64,000 nt of DNA from Sanderia malayensis (taxonomy: Eukaryota; Cnidaria; Scyphozoa; Semaeostomeae; Pelagiidae): NCBI GenBank assembly GCA_013076295.1, contig RQOL01000531.1, positions 3,100,001 to 3,164,000 of the forward strand, in the 5' to 3' direction. The translations under genes and the position numbers were made by a program. The notes beneath the pieces are model-generated. The model saw nothing but the letters and a program-made list of their open reading frames with translations. It made no database searches and was not told the DNA's origin. Shown here one piece after another: positions 48,601 through 60,244 of the stretch (position 1 is its first letter; each line of letters starts with the position of its first letter).

Positions 48601-51600
48601 AGAACATGAATATAGCCGTGAAAAGGAAGACAATGAACGCGAACAGGAACATAAAACCAACAGCTCTGCAATAAAAAAATAACTTCATACACATAAATCC
48701 AACCACACAGTTCACAGAAAAGAAACAGGGCAGTGGGAAAGTTAATAGCCTTCTATTTAAAAAGGATATTAATGAAATAAAAATGAAAGCAAATAAGAGC
48801 ATACGCCATTAAACAATTGCCACCATGATGCGATGAGGAAGATCTGTGTGCAGGATCAGTACCACGATCGTATCCACAGATACCACAAGCCAATCCACAC
48901 ATTAAACACAAAATAATCAGCGATATAAGAGCCGATAATCCAATGAATGCATAGAACCTATTAGAAAAAGACAACTTTCTTATGAGTATTCGCATTTACA
49001 AGGAAAACAGACATGTTTGAAGATTATAGCAAAACCTTTTCGTAAAAGGAATAATAGAATAGAATAATATGAGTAATAAAAAACTACCTGTAGTCATCGA
49101 ACTTGAGATTTTTCTCAATTTTTGATTTGTAATCAAAATCACTTCTTTTGTTCAAGACATTCTGTTTCAAACGAATTGGAAAATAAAAATGAGACAATCA
49201 AAAGCAATATTATTCGTTTCGTTGTAACTACAATTTAATTTATGATTTTGATAAGACAAAGAAACAAGTTGCTTACATCTAGCGATTTATATATATTTGA
49301 GGTCTGATTGACCAGTTTATCTTTTCCGTCTTTTGCAAGTTTTCTGATATCTATAAAAAAAACAACAAACCCAAATAACAAATTGTATTATAATACAATG
49401 TTGATATAATTCATGCATCAAGGTGTAAAATTCTTACTTGTAAGAGATGGACTAGCTCTGGATACAACTGTATCAGGAATGTCTTGAAAAACTTTGAATG
49501 CCTATGACAAGACAAAATCCCATATAAAAATGCTACATATCATAACTATATTGAGATAAGTATGAACAAGTATAGCTCTTAGAATAAAAAGACACAACCA
49601 TTCACCTTGTCAACGGATCCGGAAAAATTTTGATTCAGAATATTTCGAATATTCGCAAGTTCACTGTCAACATTTGGGAGATTGGTGAAATTAGCTTCTT
49701 GCTTCAAATTGTTTGTTCCAATATTGGCACAAGTTTCATTCACAACTGGTATCGTTGAGCAGTTTGTCTGAATTTCCTGCAAATCAGACCGCGCTTTGGC
49801 CAATTGCTGTTCCAATGTAACAGTATAGTCTTTGAGCTTTGCTGAAGTATTTGATACAAGGTTCAAAGCAGCATTCATTGATGTCACATCTATAAATAAA
49901 ATTAAAAATCACAATATTCGTAATTCTACAACAAATTCTAACCACAAACATGAGTTTCATCTTCACATGTAGTACACTGAAAAGAAGGTTGACAGTGGTG
50001 TAGCTTAATGGTTAAAAGAATAGATTCAATCCTTTGGTTGAAACCCACATGTGGTAAGAACCACAAACTGTAAGCTGTCCACCCAGGTTAGTAAATGAGA
50101 GCCCCAGGTGGAACCACATCAATAACAGGTATCATATTGAAAACAACTATCCAGTCAGCATAAATATTGATTATATTGACTACCGTGATTACAGTAAGTC
50201 CAATAAGTCAAACCTTGAATATCTCAAACTGATTTGTGTTCCCCTTTAAAGGCTATTTCTAACACTCAATAACTCAAACATTTATTAACTTAAACTATCT
50301 TCATTGGTCTCTTCAAGCTCAAGTTATCGAGATATCATTACCAACTTGCAGTTTACATTACAAAGAGATGAAGGTGGAAGGTACAACTAGGTACAAATAA
50401 TAACAAGTAGAGTTGCATACTGCTAGTTGCTTCTCTCACAGCATTCAATGGTCCATCAACATGTGGTTTTATCATTGTATAAAGTTTCACTCCAATTTGA
50501 GTTCTTACACCTTGGTCACTGATATCTGGAACAATCAAGTCTTCGTAAAGACAATTTGTTTTGTTAACTGTTATTTCCTGCAGCTCCTAAATAAAGATGA
50601 ATTGTAAAATGGTGTTCAAAAAATATCACATGTTCAAAGAGGCATGTGACAGAAGAAAAAAAGTCCATACTCTTGTACCTTTTTCGTAGTTGATAAGAAA
50701 TTCATTGCTTCATCCAAAGTATTTTGAAACACAGTTGGGGACTTTTTAGCTTCAGCATTTAAATTATTATTTGTAACATACATCATCAGCACTCCGACCC
50801 TAAGCAGACAATAAAAAATTAACAATTATCACAAGAATTTTAAAACTAGCATAAAAACTCTGTTAAGCTTCAGGGAAGCTTATAAACTTTCAAATTTCCA
50901 CACAGAGATTTGTTGGAAAAGGGAGCTTAATAAATTCTCAAATAAGCTCCAGAAAAATGTTTGTGTAAAATAATCGCAAAATAACTTGGAGCTTTCATGG
51001 TTTAATCAATCACAATTCCATCATTGCTTAAAATTTCAAAAACACAGGGAATTAATTCGAAATCTTGTTTCAAATGAGAGAGGTTCATCAGAGAAGGGGG
51101 CTTAATAGCGCTTTCATGGTAAAGCTCGGTGAAGAATTAAAAACAAACCAAACTTACAGCATGAAAACAGTGATGAGAAATAGCACGAAGGAGTAAATGC
51201 AGCATTTATAATGTGCTTCAGAATTTTCCTTGCTCTGTATCATTTCTCCACCACATTTATTACAACAACATCTGCAGCAACAAAAACAGAATCCAACAAT
51301 AGGGAAAAGGATTGCCAAAACAATACCAATACCCACTGCTATTACAATTGGTAGCTCAAAATCCCAAATCTGTAACATAAAATAGTAATCAATTGTCACG
51401 CTTCATTGCAAGTCTTATCAACAATTGCTTATCAGATATCAGTATTAAATAATTTATCATTAAACTATCATATATTATTAAATAATCTCACTTCTCCTTT
51501 TCTGTTCATTGCAGCATCAGTGATGATTTTTACTTTAAACTTACCATTGGCATCTAGAAATAAAAAGCAGGATATTACAAACCCCTCTCACTTCTTGCAG

Positions 51601-52658
51601 ATGGAACATTGAGATAAAGAGAAGCTTGGGGGTTAACAAGAAAAATGAGGGGCTATTGGATAGTTGAAAGGGGGGGTCAGACAGCCCATGGTACAGGGCA
51701 GTGTTTAAGAAGCAAATAATTTAGATGAGAAAAGGATAGATAACACATGGAGAAAATTGGTTAATAGTAACTAATATAATAATATCAAGAGTATGGGTGT
51801 GGAACATTTGATGGGTTTTTCTTCGTACATAATTTATTATGTTACGTTTACAGTTCATATTGGTAAAAAATTCAATTATTGCATTCATAGATGCATAAAA
51901 TATTTACGAGGTGTATTATGGCTTGGCTGGAAATTTAAATGAAAAAACGGGACGGGAAAATTGATGATTTGAGACTGGCTGAGTGGCTTCAATTTGCGAA
52001 ACATGGGTATCCAATAGCAAAAAATATCAAACAGACCTTTGCGATTAACGTCATCTTAAATTACGCATTCAAAAGTAATTGAGGTTTTGAATTTCACCCC
52101 ACGCTTGGAAACAGATTTCAATTCTATTTGAAACCAGCAGTCATTTGCATGGCAACCACTTAACTGCTGAGTTCCTTGTGTCGTCGAAGTAATTTTTTTT
52201 TGCTTTCGTTTCAAATTTATTTCCATCGACATGAATAGATAATTTAACACAAATATAAATATTTAGATAGATGTAGATCTAAATAAACAATGATAAAGTT
52301 TAAGTGTAGTAGTAGTCTCAGTCTCACTGTCTGACTGAGGTTTTTAACTGCCATGATTCAGTAAGAATTTGTGAAATAAAATTGTCCTACCTTTAACAGT
52401 GGGAAAGTCCTTTTTTTGAACTGTATTCATGAAAGATTTGGCAAGATTAAAAAATGCATCTAGACCCTTGCTATTATAAGATAATGCAATTTTAGATGCT
52501 GGTTTTGGAGTCGCTGAAGTTGGAAATGTTACGGTGTTGGTAACTGTGTCGACATCCACTCCACTGCCCGGCAGATAATTCGTGCACTTCTTTACTATCA
52601 TTGAATGATATCCATTAATTGTAAAAAGAAATGTGACAACAAGCAATAGATACTTCAT
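42685..52658 (-). CDS. PROM1: Prominin (CD133 family)
   Basis: Twenty-four exons give 887 residues: 52391..52658, 51492..51553, 51158..51369, 50679..50799, 50421..50586, 49606..49889, 49438..49501, 49277..49350, 49088..49161, 48805..48957, 48542..48665, 48393..48457, 48192..48276, 47876..48019, 47659..47757, 47174..47257, 47018..47071, 46780..46860, 46607..46675, 46383..46475, 46181..46296, 44622..44681, 44089..44160 and 42685..42724. The signal peptide is MKYLLLVVTFLFTING. Five membrane segments and two large loops match prominin topology, including the Cys-rich turn FCFCCCRCCCNKC after TM1 and IIFGVRLAKYFRRM after TM5. Prominins bind cholesterol on microvilli and cilia. The cytoplasmic tail is spread over three small exons and ends PPPYAE, a PPxY motif. 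Length fits (human 865). Confidence 0.95.
42925..43017. repeat. 31-bp tandem repeat, three copies, in the last prominin intron
   Basis: GATTTTATCCAATCAAATGTGTTTGTACGAT starts at 42925, 42956 and 42987; each unit contains the inverted CCAAT motif CCAATCA. Confidence 0.9.
43116..43554. mobile_element. MITE-like element in a prominin intron
   Basis: GTACACGTTTTTTTTATATAAGAAACC at the left end pairs with GGTTTTTTATAAAATAAAAAACGTGTAC at the right end. The interior has repeated TAAGAAAC motifs. No clear target-site duplication is visible, so the class is open. Confidence 0.55.
45420..45863 (+). CDS. MYL6-like: Intronless myosin essential light chain, nested in prominin
   Basis: A single 147-residue frame with the four-EF-hand layout of essential light chains. 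It matches MYL6 at CFSLFDKKGDMKV, DFETF, VEGLRTMD, GMVSAAELRHVLMN, DKMTEEQV, HEDANGAVNYDQL and the C-terminal IMSG. Calcium-binding positions are mostly lost (loop 1 ends in Arg; loop 3 is DREQTGMVSAAE), as usual for this family. It lies wholly inside the 1.5-kb intron between prominin exons 21 and 22, on the opposite strand. The lack of introns suggests a retrocopy (inference), although the frame is fully open. Confidence 0.88.
   Translation: MDVDEEQIEEIKECFSLFDKKGDMKVDHDRVIDVLRSLGLNPLSEDVDKCLETSDLMNKRVDFETFYGIHQQLSKASVPVLYHDMVEGLRTMDREQTGMVSAAELRHVLMNVADKMTEEQVSDITQPHEDANGAVNYDQLIKTIMSG
47333..47625. repeat. GGAT-rich microsatellite with a 126-bp duplication, prominin intron 15
   Basis: Tetranucleotide GGAT/AGAT repeats with two copies of a 126-bp higher-order unit, each starting TTGTTAGATAGATG (47375 and 47501). 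The minus-strand open frame here (Ser/His/Pro/Ile-rich) only reflects the repeat. Confidence 0.9.
49997..50160 (+). mobile_element. Probable tRNA-derived SINE, prominin intron 5
   Basis: TAGCTTAATGGTTAAAAGA resembles a Pol III A-box, and GGTTGAAACCC, 36 bp further on, a degraded B-box. The downstream sequence is unrelated to tRNA. It differs from the SINE at 19690-19955. Ends are approximate. Confidence 0.5.
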
Positions 52659-54918
52659 ACTTTCTCACAGTTGTATTTAAACTTAACTTCGATTTATCCT
52701 CTGATGTTGTCAATGTATAAAGTGAACGCGGAACCTTCTCCAAAATAAGTTTACTGCGTAGCTTTAGGCCCCGATCTTTAAGCGGCCGCACTTGCTGGAT
52801 AAATCCAATAATTGCCACCCTAGACACTTTCTAGCAGCTACTTTCTTGCTTTAATCCAAAATATATTTACTTGAGGCTTAAAATGTCCTTCGATGCAATC
52901 AATACCGGCTTGGGGTATGTTTGTTTATGGTGCAAAACTAAGTTACATCACGTTAAATATTGGCAAGACAGAACTGTCTCATGAGGAGGAAGGAAATTGG
53001 GCGAACAGAAGAAAAAGAAAGGAAATATGAGTTTGCAATTAGATTGGATAAAATTAACCACGTGATTGGAACAAGACGTCATAACGCAATACCGAATTTC
53101 CTGAAATAAGCCCCTATAAACCCCCACCCACCTCCAAATACCCCCAAAATGCATACATACGTGGATTAGCCCCAGCAAAAACCATCACTCTGTTGAAAAT
53201 CCTCTTTTCAAATTTATTTTATACGATTATTTTTTCGCATCCGGGAATGAGGCGTTCGCATGCTTTGTACAAAATGCAAAAACATTGAAAGAAAGTCTAA
53301 TGAGGAAAAAAGAAAATAAAAAAATGACAATAACTTAAGGAAAGACAACTATAGTCACTTTTCATCGGAAACTAGATCAGCAATTTGGTTCCGAAAGTTC
53401 TTAAATGGGTTTCTGGTTCTCGGGATATAAAATTACTTTATGTTTTGAGGTTGAGCACAACCAATTCAAGTAAATCTTTTCCAAACAAAACTTACTAAAA
53501 CACTTGATATATTCATTGAGACGATGCCGTTACACAAACTAAGCACGATGGACTCTTTTTTAAAAATGGCAATTTTACGGCTGCATTATTCTTCAGCCTT
53601 GTAATAAAGTATTCTTTAAATCTTTTGCCATCCTGTATCAAAACAAGTTCCTCATAAAAACCTCACATTTACATTACAATTTGGTGTCTTACTGTGCCTT
53701 ACTTGTACCAATTGATGCATATTTAATAATTGATCAGTGAAATAATCATGTTTACATTACATTAAAAGCTTGAGATCCTACATCTTGCATGGCGTTGGTA
53801 ACATTTATGCATTTTCTTTATTTACATTGTGCACTTAAAGTAATAAAATGATAAATTTTTCTTAGGAATAGATAGATTATTCTTATGAAGCTATGCTATT
53901 CCATAAAATTTAATTAAAAAATTCCTCATTAAAACTAATATAATTTTCTTCTACAATCTGAACTTTACATTTTATTTCATAGTAATAACAATTCGACCCC
54001 GCTGATTCCAAATTCAAGATGGCCCCTTTGAAATCCTTTTAGATTGATGACGTCAAAAATACATAAAAAATCAACAAAACTCAATGCCCAATACATCATC
54101 CGAAAAGTCTAATCAACCATTGTTCAATGACGATATTTTGACATTTTGGGAGTATACGAATAGAAAGATATGGCTGCATTTAATCTAAAAATTTGTCAAA
54201 ATGACGTCATAAAAAGTCACAGCTTCGATCCAAATTTCAAAGGAATCATCTTGGATTTGGTTGGAATCAGCGTGGCCGAATTGTTGTTGTTACTGTTAAC
54301 TATAATTTAAAAGTTGAAATTCAGATTGTAGAAGAAAAATCCCTGCCTATAAGATGTTTAGTTTATGTGAGCTCTCTCACAATCAAAACAAGGGTCGGTT
54401 TTACTGATAACACTAATAATACCAGGCTCAAGTTTTCAAGAATACTGAACGAACCTCGGCAAAATAATCAGTAGTTTTTATAAAAAAAAATAGTGTGTGC
54501 ATGCAAAAGTCAAAGACACAATTCACAATGAAAAATGGTTTTTAAGCTGCTCAGGAGGTACAGCATCCGGTAGATATTATTAAGCCCAGTTAAAGCTCAC
54601 AGAGCCTAAATTTAGACGGTCGTAAAAGGTTGCGATGAATACAAACGTTTAAAGTGTTTCTTTGGACGGGGGTGAGTAGATTAAAAAGGTTTGAGATTTC
54701 TTGATTTTCATTCAACAAAAGCGACAGGCTAGCAGGCGGCACGGGAAACAACAATAATAACAGAAAACCAAGTGAAAGGAAATATCTTGCTTGGAAATAA
54801 CATATATAGGATATTTTAAGAGCGAAGTTTGATATTGATCTTATCTCATTTCATCAAGCGTTTATCAACAAACGGGTCATTTATTTCTCGACTGGAAAAG
54901 AAAGACAGGAGAAGTGAA
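52659..54918. other. Intergenic prominin-protease (divergent)
   Basis: About 2.3 kb. It holds the prominin promoter on the left, the 53944-54338 MITE-like element, and the promoter of the CUB protease on the right. An isolated minus-strand frame around 52948-53178 has no recognisable content. No further gene is seen. Confidence 0.5.
53944..54338. mobile_element. MITE-like element with long imperfect inverted repeats
   Basis: The ends TTTTCTTCTACAATCTGAA and TTCAGATTGTAGAAGAAAA are perfect 19-bp inverted repeats, and similarity continues inward for about 110 bp on each side (for example AACAATTCGACC, GCTGATTCCAA and CCTTTGAAAT). Length is 395 bp. The interior has two TGACGTCA motifs. I see no clear target-site duplication. 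Confidence 0.7.
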
Positions 54919-57900
54919 ATGTTTCAAAACTGGCTAACATTTATATTTATCAAACACTTAATTTATTTATTTTTGTTGGATTTCTGTCATGGATATGGCT
55001 TGTCCAATGCTATAGGTAAGTTTTTAATTACCGTGTATCAATACATAAATAAATATGTACATATATAAAAATTTTTATCAATACAATGGATGAGAAATTA
55101 TACTGGTCGGTTGGCACATGAATTTGTGCTGGCTGTATCGCAAAATAACACAATGTGCTTGTAAAAAATGAATGAATGAATAAATGAATGAAAGAGAATT
55201 ATATGAATTAAAACGGAATAACGAGACAACGGTTTTTGCAAGCTCCTGTTAAGTGCGATATTAACCGAACTGTTTTACATCAGGAAACACAAATGACTTT
55301 TTTGTGAAATTAAACGGCGTGGCAATAAAGAGCACTTTGAAATGAGTATTTTCGATTTGAAATGCGTTGAAAGGGGTAATTAACTCTCACGGTAGCATTG
55401 TTTGTTAAAGCCGTTGCTCTGTTTGGTCATGGAAGTGTATTGTTTTGCAACCGAGAAATCAGCGAGCGCCCTAAACACGACTGTATCGATTCCAAAATGT
55501 GTTACAAAACTAGAGAGATGACGTTACAAAGTTGAGAGATGACGTTTATATTTTAGAGATGTTTTTACCACATTTTAATCTATTTGTTAACTTGGAAATA
55601 TGCCATCATTCCTGTGTTACGAATGCCGATTACCTTACAGTTTATTAATCAATTCGTTGTCGAGTTTATTTCAAGGAATTTTTATCACTGTACAAAATTA
55701 GAAATTAAGGACTTTGGGGCAACGCCTAGCTAAAATTTCATTGAACCACACCTTAAAACTCTTGGAAATTGTGCGCGAACGAAAGCTCTCAAAACTTGAT
55801 CAACCAAAATATTGTTGAAAGGCAATCGCCCTGGGGGTATCATAAATCAGCTCCTTGCCCGAATTTTTTTGAAAATCGATTTTTTATATTTCTCATCACA
55901 GTGAAAATTTTCGATTTATCATTATACAAATTGGTTACTATCGTTTTGAAATAAAAGCTGGATTTTTACTATTTTTGAGATTCCCTTCGGTTAATATTCA
56001 TGAAATTCGCCGAAATAAATATAATTGATGGAGAGGTTACAATATTATTGTTCTCTTCTTTCATGCATATCATTTTCTTTACTTTATCTATTTAGCTTTG
56101 GATACAGCATTAAAATTAATCTTTGCAAAAGCTAAACAAATTACCGGGTAAAGAATAAGATTCCAAGTCAAGATCAAGTCATTTTTTCATTGAACTGAAA
56201 GTATAAGAAGTAAAACTTCTTATGACAATTAAAACTTCTTTAGAATTGAATACGTTTTTGCCAAGTTCACAGTTGTCTTTGAAATCGAATAGTGGTCTAA
56301 TCGGGTATTTATTCAAACAGGACACCATTGTGGAGAAGTAAAGCACAGAGAAAGTGGAATGATCATTTCCCCAAAATTGCCTCAATCATATTCAAAAGCT
56401 GTTCTTTGCAAATGGAAAATCCTAGTGCCACAAAAATATAACCAATTGTTCATTTACGTTTGGTTGAGTCCCGGAAAGAAACTAACGTATGAATTGAAGC
56501 ATTGTTTATCAGACCATTTGGCAATTAATGAAATAATTGAGGGTAAAAGAGAAAGACGAGTGAAATATTGCGGTAAACAAGGATTTTTCCGAACCCGTAC
56601 GCTTGGGAGAGAGGCTGAAATTCGATTCTGGACAAGCCCAACTCGAAAGAACACAGCAGAAGGGCGAACTACGTTTCGCCTTTTATGGTTTGCATCCCAG
56701 GGTATGTTTCGTACATCTTTTTACTTACTTTTCATATATATTATCTAATCTATATCAGCGCTCCATATGACCATAATTTCATCGTCCCTTTACATAATGA
56801 GCCTTCTTTAGAGCGCACGGTAATAAACCATATATTTTTATAATGAGAATAGAAAATGATCATTTGTTTATTAGTGCGACTGTTCAAGAGATGCTTCTCT
56901 GGTCATCAACAAACAAACATTCTGAACAAACAAATTGTTGCTGTTGTTGTTATAGGTTGCAGCACAAACGTCCACGGACAGCGAGGGATTATCCAATCAC
57001 CAAATTATCCGAATAAATATCCAGCGGACACGTTGTGCACTTGGAAAGTTAGCACTCCGTTTAAAATTGGAAATATTCAACTTCGATTTCTGAAATTTCA
57101 TATTCAAGGCTATGCACCACATTGCAAGTAAGTAGCAGCCTCGTTCTCAATATCCATAGGGAAAGAGAGGCCACGTAGGTTCAGTTACCCATCATGCATT
57201 TTCACACGGTGATTCTATTTCCTCTCTTTGCCATTCGTCACAAATGCTACCCTAGGCTATGATCCTTTGCTCCAGGTAAAGTAATCTAAGTATATGAGGT
57301 TATCGATCTATACAATCTAACCTGTCATCGACTTCGAATTGCGCAGACATATCCAATGTTCGTTTGGACTTTGTCATGAATACTCGTTGATATAATTATC
57401 TTCAAGGATACAAAGGGTAATCTTAATTTATCACACGTGGCTTGAATTTATGATTTGCCACATGTGATAATGCCAACCACACAATCATTATAAATGGCGA
57501 AAATCCAGTCTCATTTCTATTTGACTTTCTCGTGGTTTGCAAAGCTCGTACCTTTTATGAGGCCGCCATGACTGTTGTTTGACATAATCAAAAAAGATAT
57601 TAATGTGATATATCTCATCTCATTTCCAGAAAAGATTACTTATTAATAAAAGACGCAAATCAAGTTACAGTGGGAAGGTTTTGCGGAGCAAATGTTCCAA
57701 ACGAGCTTCTCATCAAAGGAAATTCACTCACGATCATATTCAAGTCAAATAAAAGAAAAAACTATCCCGGGTTTAAAATTTCGTGGTCGGCAAAAAGCAG
57801 AAGATTGAACAGTCCAACTGACAGTAAGTGAGACAAACATTGATGGGTAACCTCGTGTTCGCAGCCTCGTCTTGAACAGTTCTGATTGTGACGTAAATGG

Positions 57901-59004
57901 TGAATTCATTTGTAGATGGCGTATGTGGAATAACTCATTTCCCGCCAAATTCAGAACATATTCGTCAGCGTCGGTTCGTTGGTGGATACACACCCCACAG
58001 GGGTACAATGCCGTGGATGGTACAGGTAATCAAATCAAGTCAATTCTTATGAAAGCAATAAGATATCGATTTATTCATTGAAACTTTTAGTGAAAATAAT
58101 ATATTGCATTGAATTATAGGTCATTGGATACGCGGCTGATAATCAAGTTGGCACTGCGAGGACATTGACATGCGGTGGCGCATTAATTGGAAACAAATGG
58201 GTTCTCACTGCTGCCCATTGTGTTCTACCAATCAGAAACCTTGTTAATCACGTGTACATTGGTGCACATGGCAACAGGGATGTGTCAGCGAAAAAAATCA
58301 ACGTGGCTAAAATCCATATTCATCCTGCATACATGGGATCCATGACGAATGACATTGCATTATTGGAGCTATCAGAAATGCAAACAGCAACATACATGGT
58401 ACCATTTTTGATATTCATACAATAAACACCCGTGCATATGTGAATTTTGTATCTGATCCATTATTCAAGTACAATAGTCTATTGTCTCTTTCATTGTTTT
58501 TAGCAGAGATTTCAGCCTGAAGGGGTTCTTAATCCACTGGTCCTTATATGCGGGTGTTTACTGTAGACAGTTGTAACAGGCCTAATAGACAACATATCAA
58601 CCAATGCATGAACTTATTTTTCTTAGGTGCGTACTGTTTGTCTTCCTGATATCGAGGCTAAGAATAGACTGAACGCTAGCTCAAAATGTTGGATGGGAGG
58701 CTGGGGAAAGAGCAGTGATCATAGCCTCGCTTCGAATCACCTCAACATCGCCCAATTGACGTACAAAGGTCATTGTACGCTCAGATCTGACATCATATGC
58801 GCACAAAGTCCAAATATGAAAGAGAGAATAGGCCCATGTGATGGCGATTCTGGTGGTCCACTAGTTTGTGAAATGGAGAATGGTAGATTTTTTGTCGCAG
58901 GGGTACTGTCCCATGGGCCAATAATTTGTGGAACGCAGCAAGATTATTACGCAGATGTGTTACACTATACAGAATGGATAGAAAAAACAATGAGAGAAGA
59001 GTGA
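54919..59004 (+). CDS. Secreted CUB-CUB-trypsin serine protease
   Basis: Seven exons give 536 residues: 54919..55015, 56321..56701, 56956..57127, 57630..57823, 57916..58025, 58120..58398 and 58627..59004. A signal peptide is present, with Leu/Ile/Phe-rich residues 3-24. CUB1 is about 33-159, CUB2 about 160-275 (GCSTNVHGQRGIIQSPNYP, FCGANVP). The protease starts after HIRQRR with FVGGYTPHRG. The triad is complete: H351 in LTAAHC, Asp in TNDIALLEL and Ser in DGDSGGPLV. The residue six before the catalytic Ser (position 189 in chymotrypsin numbering) reads as Gly, and the SWG motif reads SHG. Family relatives include ovochymase-type and tunicate egg or sperm proteases, but the function here is unknown. 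The 5' exon of the protease domain was found by frame and by the FVGG site. Confidence 0.9.
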
Positions 59005-60244
59005 TCGTAACAACAACAGCAACATTTTGCACTTCTATTTGCATGTTTGGCTTGCTGAAACATTCACAGATTCACAGATTGTTAAAACGAGATTATTCGA
59101 ATAATATCAAACATTTGCATAAGAAAATAAAACGAAACATAGAAACGAAAAACAACAATTAAGTAAATTAATATTTATCCTCTGAATTTGTAATTTTTAT
59201 AACATGCAAATATGTGTATTTGGAAATAACTCGTTTGTTTGGACTTGAGTTGAATTGAATTGATATTTTGTTTTATGTCAAGAAAGAACAATGATGCTTA
59301 TGCCGATTTAATGTTTCAGTTGTATATCTGTAACCGAGCATATTAGTTGGCCAAAACATCTGAGATGAAAAATAACATGAAATAATCGTAGGACAATGTG
59401 ATACAATTTTATTACGGTAATATGAAACCAAATTTATAAAGAAATATAATCAAATTTGTAATATATAATGAATTCATTTTTGTTACCGATACTTGTCACA
59501 ATTTGAAACATAATGAACTCTTTAATCAAAAGTTCTGTTGGTAATTTTACTGTGCGGGTTTTGACTATTTCTAAGTGTGTAAAAATTGTTTCCAAAAACA
59601 TAACCAAACATAAATTATTACAGACTAGCCCTAGACTAGCAATATACCAGAGACATTGATGAAATTAAGAGGCTTGGACAATAGACAAAATAATCTAACC
59701 AATCAGATGGCTTAACTCACAACAACATCTCCTAATATGGACGCATGCTCAGACAACCATACCACATGACCATGCCATGTTGACATTTGGGATTGTCATG
59801 TTGCTAGGTTAAGCGACTTTGGCTTAGCATTCATTTAACAAACAAGAAAATAAAGAAAGCGAATTGGATGAATCTATTTTCTCTGTTTGATCATTGGATT
59901 AAAATATATAGGATCACATTTTTCAGGGGGGTACGTCCCCTCACCATCGATGAAATGAACACCAGAGACAGTGCGATGTCTTTGAAACATTTCGATACCA
60001 ATACGGTAGAAACCCACATATAAGAACCAAGGCATTAAACACCTACAGGCCGATATGTTTACTTCATACAATAGAAGAAGCAATAGCCTATTGTTTTGAA
60101 CAATAGGTTGGATGCTAAGATTACGGGTTCTCATATGCGGACTTCATTGCACGTCATCTTTTGTTAACAGCATACGCCCATGTTTTTTCATTTATGTTTA
60201 AAATGTCACCATGAAAATAAACAAATATGCTTAAAATCGTAATC
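59005..60244. other. Intergenic protease-EXOC4 (convergent)
   Basis: About 1.2 kb between two converging genes. It must hold both 3' UTRs. I recognise nothing else. Confidence 0.45.

Noticed and set aside
57872..58081. Open frame of 69 codons around protease exon 5
   Set aside because: This frame lacks the FVGG activation site; the frame shifted by one, joined from 57916, gives the protease start.
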